From Climacium dendroides (Eukaryota > Streptophyta > Bryopsida > Hypnales > Climaciaceae): DNA of 64,000 nucleotides. Position 1 is the stretch's first letter. Each line of letters begins with the position of its first letter. Positions 1 to 10,242 of the stretch are shown piece by piece. The translations under genes and the position numbers were made by a program. The stretch lies in the NCBI GenBank assembly GCA_950106755.1, contig OX467082.1:16306001-16370000 (forward strand), given 5' to 3'. Under the pieces are notes generated by a model, which saw only the letters and a program-made list of their open reading frames with translations, was not told where the DNA came from and did no database searches.

Positions 1-2231
1 ATGGTTATGTGTTGATGAAAATTATTGCATCTTTAAATAGTAATAATAAATATTTATATCAAGTAAAATGTCAAGAAATTAGTGAGGGGTAAATCAATTT
101 CACTATTCAATACAGTTCTTTCATGCCTGGAGAGAATTTTTTTATATTACACTCTACCCTACTTGAATTAATCTCCAAAGTCTTTTATGTTTAGAAACCA
201 AAAACATTAAAATAGTAGTCTCTAAAGTAAAGCTAAAATCTTCATCTATATTTATTTTTTAGCAAATCCAACTACAGGATCCTTAAAATCACAAATGTTC
301 AATCTACAATTGATATTAGAAGAATTTTTCAATTTTTACTTTCAAATTTTATTGAAAAATATTGGTTTGTGTACTAGTCTAGTTGCTATAATAGCATGGA
401 TATGATCACTAGAAGAAAATGAGGGATATTGCAACTACAAAGAACAAATGGTTTTCATGTTGGATTGGACATTTACAATTGGTGAGAATCTAGAAATCCA
501 CAATTACTATAGACAAATCACATGTGGAATTGTAATTGTAGGTTGTGACAACCTACTTGAAACTTCATCAATGAACTTTTTTGACGTGGTTGCTTATGTG
601 GTATTTGCTGCTACGTGAGGTTGGTCACTCAATTGATGAGTTGTATCACTTATTAGTAAGTCATTTGCAACTAATGTATGACTCGTTTGTGACTCATCTG
701 TAATTTCATTGTGACTTCATTGCCACTTATTTGTGACTCATTTGCAACTTATTTATAACTAATAGATTTGTAGATTTTGAAATTCTGATCTCAATGATTT
801 GTAGATTTTAGAATTTTAGATCAAGCTTTTTAAGATTTCAAAAATTCGAATTTTGGTATTTAATAAATTTCATTGGTTTAGGGACCTTTACAATTTTGAT
901 TTGTAGATCAAATTTTACAACTATTGGTTGTAAGTCATCATTAAATTATTCTTCAAAGTTGTCTTTTATAATACATATTTGCAATTTTGGAAATTTGGAC
1001 TATCCCTATTTTTTCAAGGATTAACAATTAACCTTCTAACAGAGTAAACAAACCATTTACCACACATCTAAGAACCACATAGCAATTAATTATTACCAAT
1101 TATTGTACACTAATCACATGATTCAACTTCTAAAAAACCAACCCCACTTGGATCCCCATGTAGTAGTGTGAATGTGATTTCTATAACCAATTGTTGATTT
1201 TTCAATGCTAACGTGGTACCACCCCATTTGTAAGCCATCACCATTGCCATTACAAGTTGCAACTCATAACCTTGTTTCCTTTCAACTTGCTTCCTACACC
1301 CTTAGATCACGAAGATCAAAAGTTATGATTGAAAAATGTACAACCGGTTATGTACAATAACCTATTTGCCGCTAGCGCGACTCATTGGTTATCTACTACA
1401 TAACCGACTGGTAGCATTGTCACAAATTGAAATGCCCTAAACTGTTGTATCAATCCAATTTAATCAACCTTATGAAGGGTCTAAAATTAAGACCACTACC
1501 CACAAAAGATAGAAAGGATCTCAAAAAACCATGTCTGCCATATCCAATGAATGCTTGACAATTGACCAATGTTTTTTTTATGCACAATTTTTTACCAATT
1601 AGCAACAATTAAATGATGTTGGCTATTTTTTATAAAAGACCTTTTTATTTTGGGGTCAAAATAACCAGATTACTACTACATTTCACCAAATTTTACCTAG
1701 GTATCATCTTGTTTTCATATAGGTATCACCAAGTATCACATGAGTATAAAAGAAACAACTGGCTCCTTCTCTAAAATGAAAACAAAACAAAACAAAACAA
1801 CACTGCAACTGACACGCCAAGTGGCCACCAAACCAGGAAAACAATTAAGAGAACTACCCGAATTCACACCTCAAAATTCACACCTGGTCTTCCATTTCAC
1901 ACCAGAAAACGTGAAACCATTTGAAAATTCCAAATGATCCGCTAGTCCACATTTACATTTCACAGTAGCAACAGACATTCAAGCGTCTTCTACTCCGATG
2001 CATCAGCAGTGAGGCCGAGCTCTATCGCCCGTGCATTCATCAGAGGGCAAGGAGAGAAACACAACCAACTCAAAACATGGAAGCACAATCTCAAAGTACA
2101 GTACTACGAACTCGATCGCAAACGCAAAGTCGCAAAGAAAATCGAAAAGTCACTGCTGTTGAAGATCGATCGCCCAGTTCCGTGCAAAAGAAAATCGTCA
2201 CGGCGCGAAGCTAGTCTTTGTTCTGTTCGGT
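1..2231. other. AT-rich intergenic DNA, no gene seen
   Basis: No reading frame here looks like a protein of a known family; the only one over 60 codons (1740-1937, plus strand) is lysine- and threonine-rich low-complexity DNA without a recognisable domain. Positions 650-760 hold degenerate, roughly 18-bp direct repeats built around TTTGTGACTCATTTGCAACT. The final 200 bp become less AT-rich and are probably the 3' flank of the minus-strand gene that ends at 2232. Confidence 0.6.
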
Positions 2232-2684
2232 TTACGCCGCGGTGCAATCCGCCGACATGATGAACTTGTTGGTGGCGATCCACCACGAGTTGCCCCCGAC
2301 GTCTTTCACGGCGGCCACCCGATCGCCGTAAAACTCATCCTTCGGCGCTTGCACCGACTTCGCGCCCTTCTTCAGCGCCAGCTCGTAGGTTTGGTCCACA
2401 TCCTCCACATACACGTGCACCATCGACGGGGTGGGCGGGTACTCCGCGGAGGACTCGCCCAGCATGATGGCGCACCCATCGAGGGTTGCGTGCGCGTGCT
2501 TCAAGGTTTGGTTGTCCTCGCTCATCATCTTGCAACCCTCAGCAGCGCCGAACACCTCCGTTATGAAGTTCAGCACCTTGATGGCGTCCTTGCACACCAG
2601 GTAGGTCGACACCGCGCTTGGGAAGCCCGGAGGCTTGCCATGAACGCGAGCAATGCCAGTGGAGTTCGCAATCTCAGTGGCCAT
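2232..2684 (-). CDS. VOC (glyoxalase/bleomycin-resistance fold) family protein, PhnB-like
   Basis: Single-exon 150-aa protein. The ATG at 2682-2684 opens an uninterrupted frame and lies where the family fold begins. Residues about 25-145 form one vicinal-oxygen-chelate module: an opening strand with YLVCKDAIKVLNFITEVFGA (approx. 28-47), the metal-side segment KHAHATLDGCAIML, a central strand MVHVYVEDVDQTYELALKKG, and the closing FYGDRVAAVKDVGGNSWWIA, which matches the family pattern GDR-x-x-x-V-x-D-x-x-G-x-x-W-x-IAT. The usual DPxG is DVGG here. Plants have related short proteins annotated as lactoylglutathione lyase-like, but true glyoxalase I activity is unproven for them and the substrate cannot be predicted. 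The protein is probably cytosolic, since no transit peptide is obvious. Local GC is clearly higher than in flanking DNA, as expected of real coding sequence. Confidence 0.85.
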   Translation of the reverse strand: MATEIANSTGIARVHGKPPGFPSAVSTYLVCKDAIKVLNFITEVFGAAEGCKMMSEDNQTLKHAHATLDGCAIMLGESSAEYPPTPSMVHVYVEDVDQTYELALKKGAKSVQAPKDEFYGDRVAAVKDVGGNSWWIATNKFIMSADCTAA

Positions 2685-3400
2685 CGGACAAATAGCACAC
2701 TCGCAGAAAGCTAAATCAAACCCAAAATCTCACAGTCGCACAGTGGAACTGTAGTCTCACAATGCTAAACGCAAAATCTCACGATTTCGCAATGTCCAAA
2801 CCCACTATGGCACAGTCGCACAATCGCCCCAATTTCACAGTGAGGTTTGATTCAATAGGCAGAGGATGATGGAATTCTGGTTTTCGCCGGCTTTTATTAT
2901 TGCGAAGGCCGAAAGCTTCAACGTGAAGCTTTTCCCACCTGGGGTCGCCAATTTGCGAAGTGGAATTGAATTCGTACCGCATTCTACGCATTCTACTATA
3001 CTTTGTGTACCGCCGGATTGATGAAACAGTTTTCTCGTTGCCAGTATATGCGCGAATTTGGGATACTACTTAAGTAAGCCGGGGAGATGACTGGATTAGT
3101 CGTCGGAATTTTATATTCATGAGTCCAGACGTCCAGTTGAATATCGAAGCTGAAACAGGGGAGCTACATATGGCGTTGAGCTGAATGGAGATACTGAACT
3201 GCGGACTTCGGAAGCTCCGAAGTAGGCGCGGCCGAAATTTCGATGCGCCGGGGAGGCCGACTTCACGAACAAGCCAATGTGCTGTCGATTTCCGTGGAAT
3301 TTGAGCCCTGTACCAGTCGGTATCCACTGTGGCGAGACGTTAACCCTTAATCGACGAGCCGGTCACCGTAGCCGGTCACCGTGCAAATCATCTGTTTGGG
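2685..3400 (-). promoter_or_regulatory. Upstream region of the VOC gene
   Basis: This is the presumed promoter and 5' leader of the minus-strand VOC gene. Positions 2728-2850 repeat short CACAGTCGCACA-like and TCACAAT-like words several times on the plus strand. At 3359-3385 the word GCCGGTCACCGT occurs twice in direct repeat. Two short minus-strand frames (2779-2991 and 3070-3327) show no family resemblance and are not called as genes. The position of the transcription start is not evident. Confidence 0.35.
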
Positions 3401-3656
3401 TACCGTGTGAATTGTTGGCTTAAAAAAATGAAAAAAAAAGTACTCATTGGGAGACAAGTTACTGTAGAAGATGTTCCCTTTTCCCACAAAATTTGGAGGA
3501 TGAATAGTTGCACTTCTATCTTACATGAAGATATTCTTTGTTATTGCTAAAAAACATCCCTGACGTCCTTTAAGGGTTAAACATCCCCCTATGAGCTTTT
3601 CATGCGGCTTGGACCCCACCTCATCCTATTTCATTGTTGCCCATATAAACTTCATT

Positions 3657-3905
3657 GAATTGCCCACCCTTGTGGCTCATACCTAGCTCTCCTCTGTACT
3701 AAGTCCCCGATGTTTTTTGAAAATGTTGGGGCCCCACATCCTGCTCCAAAATTGGGAGCTCCAGTTTCCTCCCGTCTAGCTTGAGGCCCGCCCTTGCCCA
3801 GTTCTCAACTTGGCAACCTTCGAGGCACCTGTCTTGCTCGTCATCGTCGTTCATCATCCTTTGTTGCCTTCCCTTCTTTGATTTGTCTTCTTAGCAAGCA
3901 CTACA
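3657..3905 (+). repeat. Left arm of the long inverted repeat
   Basis: Inverted partner of 5392-5668. It begins with TTGCCCACCCTTGTG and ends near GTCTTCTTAGCAAGCACT. The arm encodes no plausible protein. Confidence 0.65.
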
Positions 3906-5391
3906 ATACTCCTAGAAGCTTTTTTGACGCACATGTACACTTTAGATAATGTAGCCATTTTTTTTTGAAAATCAAGGCACAATTTGTGCTATGTAGTTCT
4001 TGTAATCAATTGTTTGTGCTGTGCTATAAGTGTTGTAGAAATAAGCGAGGACGGTAGCTAGAGTTTACCTCGTGGTTAAGGCATTGCCTGAGTACTCTTT
4101 GTGAATAAGGTTTATGATATTATTGTTTTAAGTTACTTCATGTGATGGACTATATTGTAATAGAGCGTTTCAATAGATTCAACCGTAATTGGACTTGTCG
4201 CAATGATTTGTGCTTGCTTTGCACATAGAAGATGTGAAGATTTGAGTAGATTGAAACGTCTCAATAAATCAAGTTGACTCTAGTTTGGAGTTTTGTTAGA
4301 AAGAAGGTTGTTGGGTTTGTATTGGTCCTTTCAATATCCTCTGATGATAAATTATTGTATAGTCAAGAGTGTCAATAGTAGTAGAAGAACTACAACTATT
4401 CTAACTGTAGACCATTCTAACATTCATTCCACCTATAAAAAACCTTTTTGAGAGTGGGAACGTGCTCTACCCTACATCTTGAAGTTGCATTTATGATTTC
4501 AAGTCTTTGTCTTTCCATGAATGCTTCACTAAACAACAACACAAGTTGAAGGAAACATTCACAAACAATACTGCTACTACATATGAATTAAACACCGAGT
4601 ACGTCTAACTTCACTTGAATCTTGCAAAAATTTGAAACAAAAATTGCAACAAAGCATTGTACAATCAAAACCATGAACATGAAACACCAATATTCTAAAG
4701 TGTGTTCATAATCTGAAGGAGGCCTTGGAAAATTGTAAAGCTTATTATGCCCTATATTCCACAACCAAGCTTCAAATTTGAGTTACAAGTACACAATCTC
4801 AATGAGATCTTATAATCTAATAATCCAAAGAACAAAAGTAAGCCATAACTTCTCCCATCATTATAACCTCTATTACAACATTCAATTTTCTAAGATCTAC
4901 ATTTGCCACCCTTTTATCACCTAAGCTTTTAGCATTTTCATTGAGATTAATTAAATTACACTAGCCTATGATAACAAATGCAGGATCGTTCATATATTCC
5001 ATTTTTTAATTCCCTTCTCAATGGCCTGAGACAAAAAAAATTCCAATTCTGTTTTCTACAACTTTGTTCCTAAGCTAAAAGTAAATAGATAAAAAAAAAC
5101 ATGAAAAAACATTCAAATTATTATTATGCTAGAAATAAGATTAGAATAAAATAATTTTATTCTATTCTTCAATAACTTAGCTATACATCAAAAAAATATA
5201 ACACTTTGCTATTTGCACAGCTCAACAAACTATTCTCCACTAGCAAGCTTTGAATTTAAGAGACTAAGTACCCAACCTCAATGCAGAAAACAAAGAAAAT
5301 TCACAAACAAATAATTCAGATGTTTCCTAACAACCACAAAAATTCAACCACCACAATCACAAACAATAGCAACAATATTGCACTTATTTTG

Positions 5392-5668
5392 TCATTGGAG
5401 CTTCAGAGTGCTTTTTGAAGAAGACAAGCCAAAGAAAGGAAAGCAATGAAGGGCAACGATGAGGAAGACAAGTGCCTTGGAGATGGCTGGGTTGAGAACC
5501 GGGCAAGGGTGGGCCTTTGGCCTCAAGACACGCAAAAGAAATTAGAGCTTTCAATTTTGGAGTAGGACAAAGGGCAAGCAAGATGTAGGGCCTAATGTTT
5601 TCAAAAAAACGTCGAGGACTTAGTGCCAAGGAGAGCCTGGTATGAGTCACAAGGGTGGGCAACTTAGT
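5392..5668 (-). repeat. Right arm of the long inverted repeat
   Basis: Reverse complement of the left arm at 3657-3905. A 92-codon minus-strand frame covers the arm but reflects only its low stop density; the left arm does not conserve that frame, so it is not a gene. Confidence 0.65.
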
Positions 5669-5669
5669 G

Positions 5670-5960
5670 AAGGAATTGTGTTCAAAGTAGAAATTTAGAC
5701 CTCATTTAGGCATAGTAGAATAACTTTTTTCAAATAACTTTGAACAAATAAAAGGTGTCAAATCAAGTTAACTTTTACCTTTCAAAATCCGTTTGTGATT
5801 TTAAGACTACTATTAAAAGTTATGGACAAAAATCAAAGAGGATTAGCAAAGAATATTTTATTTAACATTTTCAAATATCCTCTTTGATTTTTGTCTATAA
5901 CCTTTGACAAGAGTCTTAAAATCACAATAAAAATTTGGGAGGTGAAATTTAAGAAACTTT
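5670..5960. mobile_element. MITE family A, copy 1 (right end truncated)
   Basis: Starts AGGAATTGTGTTCAAAGTAG followed by the diagnostic CCTCATTTAGGCATAGTAGA, and is internally self-complementary: ACAAAAATCAAAGAGGAT near 5828 pairs with ATCCTCTTTGATTTTTGT near 5877. The same sequence, complete at both ends, lies at 35073-35455. Compared with that copy, this one loses its right terminal repeat after about 5955. It contains no coding sequence. Confidence 0.7.
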
Positions 5961-8050
5961 GTAGTGCTCCGGGCAAATTTTTATTTTAGCTATCAAGTAG
6001 ACCAATATTTTTATATTTGTAGAGAACAAAGTCCATTGCTAAGTGGCTGAATATCCTTATTGAATTTAAATTAGACTTTTATATTATATTAGAATTTAAA
6101 TTTTAGATTTTTATCATATGAAAATATGTATTGTTTATAAAAATGAATTTGAAAAATTGCTATTGGTTTTAAGAAAGATTGTCAGTAATATAGTTTTTAT
6201 AATAAAATGCATTAGAATAAATTATTAAATTTGTAAAGAAAACCCAAACTAACAAATTAGATTTTTCTACCAAATTTTTTTATGGTCAGGGATTCAAAAT
6301 CAAATTATTAAAAGAATAATGTGTAAGAAAAAATATATCAATTATACTATGATTTGAAATAATTTGGGATTTTTACTAACAATTGAAATTAGAATGAAAA
6401 AAATCTATATTGTAGTCTCAACTAAAAAATTATATTTAGAAATGAGAATACAAATGAAAATCTTTCTTACATTATTATTTAATTTGGATTCTACCACGAT
6501 AATATTTTGGATTTTTTCAGAATTTGAAAATGAAGAAAACCCTTTTAAGCTTCAATTTTTTAGTTTAAATTGGTTTCCAAAAAGGTGGTTTAAACATTAC
6601 AATTAGATTTGACCACAAAGCATCTAGTATTGGGATTTGGGGTCTTCAATGGATTAATCATAAGATGATATAATTTAGAAGGCATAATGCTATTACTTTG
6701 AGTATACAATAGAATATAATGTGAGGTTCTCTTGTGCAAATATTAGGTGATGGTACAAAATCGATAATGCTCAATAGACGTCAAGATTGTATGCTTGATA
6801 GGTTCTTTGAACCACTATTGACAATAAAAGAAGAGTTATGAAGTTCAATCCCAACTGAGAAAGAACACTATTTGGAAAAGCTTGTGCTAACAATAGGGAA
6901 TTCTATACAAATGTTGGAATGGGACAATGGGGCTATGGAGCCATCAAGTGAAATTAGAAATGGCTACCTAAAAGACTTAAGTTGTCGGTATTTATTCTCT
7001 AACTCTTTGATTTCTTCTTTGATCTTCTCTTTGAATTATGGATTTTATTGCCAATTAATCCATAATTCAAAGAGATAATCCATAATTCAAAGAGAAGATC
7101 CATAAAATTTTATTGCAAAGTGCTCACATTATTTCCCATCTAGATTGTATAGTATTGCTACATCAATTTTTAGATTACTAACATACTGCCGACATTACTA
7201 GCAATTCATAAAGAATTTGTTATTTTATGCATTAGATAAGACAAACTCTAATAACTCTCTTTGTGCATCCTTCAATGTATCTTTATAATTGGTCAAAACC
7301 CTAAAAGAAATGCTATAGGTTTACTTCTATAAATTTCAATAGATGGGTGGTGATTTTACTTCAAAGAAATCATTGGACAGTCCCAAAGAAAATATCATTC
7401 AATATCCGTCCAAATGATAATATTGTTAGAACTAGATAACAAGTAAGAAACACACACACACATACACACACACAGATATATATATAATTTTGTGAAAACC
7501 ATAAATCATCATTGTGTATGGCAACAATAAGCATATTATTAACTTCTATGGGCCTCGTCAAGAGACACTTACGCTCCCCTGACAAGGAACTTTGGGAGCA
7601 ATTTGGAACAAGTGGTGGGGAACAATTTCAGTTCGTCAAAAATTGAGGTTGAATCCTTTCTTGCAAAGTTTGGAGCTTCCGGTGCAATTGAACAGAGTTT
7701 CTGCGGTAGTTTGGATGTCAAGATTTTGTGGGTTCTGATTCTACAATTTAGGATGAAGAGCTCGATACCCTTATTGCTGGCGAGGTGTAAACTAGGGTTT
7801 TATGTAATTCCCCAAAACCCAAGAAAACACAAGTATAGGGGTTCTTGAGGGAAAAGGTATAAACAATCTAACGTTTATGTGACTAATGTCACTTTTTAAA
7901 TAGAATAATACTTACAATTCGAAATTACCTGGTTTTTAGCTGTAACTCCTACAAACACTCTTATTCCTAGGATTGAAATTTTATTTTCAGTCCATTACCA
8001 ATGGATGTAGATACCATGTATGTAGTCCCAATCCTATATAGTATTCTAAC
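5961..8050. other. AT-rich intergenic DNA, no gene seen
   Basis: Very AT-rich; short frames such as 6364-6606 are low-complexity and not credible. A small inverted repeat (arms around CTCTTTGAATTATGGAT and ATCCATAATTCAAAGAG) occupies 7016-7105, with its right arm present twice in tandem. A (CA)n/(TA)n microsatellite lies at 7450-7485. Confidence 0.55.
7450..7485. repeat. (CA)n-(TA)n microsatellite
   Basis: An uninterrupted run of ACAC dinucleotides with one T interruption passes directly into ATATATATA. Confidence 0.9.
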
Positions 8051-8054
8051 GGGA

Positions 8055-8600
8055 GGTCAAATAGTCTGGTTGACAATTCAGGTTTGGTCAATTTGTCTGA
8101 TGCAAGATGATCTAGAACTTAATCATGACAATATAGTATTAAAAATAATACACATAGTTCCTTAATTATATTCTTTTTATGTTTAGGTCAAATAGTCCAG
8201 TAAGCACTTGCCATGAGCATTCCTAATGCATAAATGGCTAAGTCCGTAATTTTAGGTCAAGTTGTCCAGTAGTGCAAAGAATGGAAATTTAGGTTTTTAC
8301 CAAGTTTCTTTTTTTTTCCTTTTTGCTTTGTTCTCGTATTTTAGGTCAAATGGTCGATGGTCAATTTGTCCAGGAACTTTGAAATTTACAAAACAAGGTT
8401 AAAGAACCTATAACCACAAGAATCAGCCCTATAACCACATAGAGCCTAAATCCGTATAACCAATCCCTATAGCCGTGCAAAGGGCCTAAAACCGCAAAGG
8501 GGCCCTAAAACCACTGAAATCTAGCTTAAAAACGCTGAAAATTCAATTTTAATGAGAAAGGGACCTATGACCGTGGAGATTGGGGCCCTATGGCCGTGCG
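8055..8600. repeat. Clusters of two degenerate short repeats
   Basis: Between 8055 and 8375 the word AGGTCAAATAGTCCAG recurs four times with changes (near 8055, 8186, 8253 and 8343). From about 8405 to 8600 a second word of the type CCTATAACCGTG recurs about eight times with changes, for example CCTATAACCACA, CCTATAGCCGTG, CCTATGACCGTG and CCTATGGCCGTG. Neither cluster is coding. The second word also appears near 16163 and 29900-29985. Confidence 0.55.
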
Positions 8601-10242
8601 ATCTTCAAATCCCTAATCAGCTCGTCGCTGCAGCAGACTGACCTGCGATTACCGCGTCCTTCGAAATGCAACCCAACTGATCATTTTTTTTAAGCTTTTG
8701 GAATTTAGTTCGAATTCAATTTTGATCAATCGATTTGCTCCACTCAAGCCCAACAACAATCAAAACTCGTTAAAATTTAAGAAAAAAAATCAGCGATGAA
8801 GGTAGTCCAGTCACCACAGCTCCTCCAAAATCCTGATCTCGATTTATAAATTCAAATGATTCTTTACTGAAATTTGGTCAAGAATCACCTTCATGCAATG
8901 AGGTTGCACAACTCTCAATTACTGACGATCAAATTTGACCCACATTTCCAAAATTTGTTGGAATTTCGGAAGGAAAAGGCTTGATCACCACCTCTGCCGA
9001 TTTCAGCTTCAAAATCGAATTCGACCACTGCACATCGGATTTGTTTTGAGTATCTTGTATCTAATCTTGTATTTTCTCAATCGCAGGCTTGCCGCTTCCA
9101 CTCCGTGTTTTGGCACTTGCAATTTGTTCGCAATTTTAGCCTCTATGGCCGCAGTTGTTTCCAAATTCCGCCTGGACTGGACTAAAATTCAATTCTCACA
9201 ATTTCATCTTGCATCCCTCCACCTGACAGCTCGATTCCTCCAAAGCTCCACACGCACGAACTCTCAATCCAGACAGATCAGTGGACTTTCCAATTTGGGA
9301 GATTCAAACCCCTAATTTCTTCACTGCGAACGTCAGAGCTCCCTACGGCAAATTCTACGCCCTTCATCTTGCTAATTCTCACCTTGTTACATCAAAATTC
9401 TCGATTCTCACAAGTGTGATGTGTTTCCAGGTTCAATCTCTCTCGATAGAATTTTGTTACATCATCGTCCTTTCGTCAAATTTCAATCACTGATTCCTTC
9501 TTCACTCACTCACAAATTGTCCTATAATACCCAAAATGCCAGATCTTCACACTTCTCGTCACTCACGTTGCCAGATTAGGATTCAGAATCACGTTTCTCC
9601 TCTTAAATTTCAGGTTTATGCCTCTATCGACTTGGATTCACAACTTTTTGCAGGTACAAAAATTCTTCACAAACTCTCAAGCAGGCTCCTAATCTTTCTC
9701 AGAATTTCTCAGTTTTAATCTCAATTATTAAAATCGCTTAATGTGCATTGATATCTTGACTTCACGCCACAAATCACCCACAACTTCTCAATAAATCTCA
9801 TACACATACAGTAAGAGGAGATAGGACCCTAATCCACAGCACAAACAAACTTACAGACAGACAGACAAGTACGCAAATACAAATTTAATAATATAACTTA
9901 CATTTACTTGCAAGGGAAGGCGAATACAATGCCAACCTTTTTAAAAAATTTCAAAAGCTATTTATAGGGTGGGAGACACCCTTTCTCAAAAGGTGTATCT
10001 CCTCAATTTTTTACTATTTACTATTTTTATTTTTTTACTTTTAGTTTTATTATTATTATTATTTCATCCATCTCATCTAAATAACCCTATTTACACTATG
10101 CTATAGTTTTTAACGTTAAAAATAATTTTATTTCTATTTTTTTTAATAAGGGGCCCCTAATAGGTCCCTTTTTTCTTAATCTATTTTTTTTTTCTAAAAT
10201 TTTAGTCTACATAGCCCCCTACTTAGTGTATTGACGTCCCCA
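8600..10242. other. Intergenic DNA without a recognisable gene
   Basis: A stretch of moderate GC (8600-9720) carries plus-strand frames at 8935-9315, 9281-9493 and 9536-9718. None has a domain, bias or splice pattern I can support. The rest is AT-rich, with homopolymer runs near 10030-10200. Confidence 0.45.

Larger units (their letters stand above)
3657..5668. mobile_element. Element of about 2.0 kb with long (about 270-bp) terminal inverted repeats
   Basis: The segment at about 3657-3905 recurs as reverse complement at about 5392-5668 with roughly 75-80 percent identity and a few short indels. Both arms begin with TTGCCCACCCTTGTG and share blocks such as CTCCAAAATTG and GGTTCTCAAC/AGTTCTCAAC. 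The arms are distinctly less AT-rich than the DNA between and around them. The interior (3906-5391) is AT-rich without a coding frame. The structure fits a non-autonomous long-TIR (foldback or MULE-like) element. Target-site duplications could not be identified, and the right end abuts a MITE that may have inserted at the boundary. Confidence 0.6.

Noticed and set aside
4030..4125. tRNA-like A box (CGTGGTTAAGGCATTGCC) suggesting a SINE
   Set aside because: No matching B box or cloverleaf could be formed; similarity too short.
8935..9718. Series of plus-strand frames up to 126 codons
   Set aside because: No domain, no consistent splice signals and no conserved composition; treated as chance frames in moderate-GC DNA.
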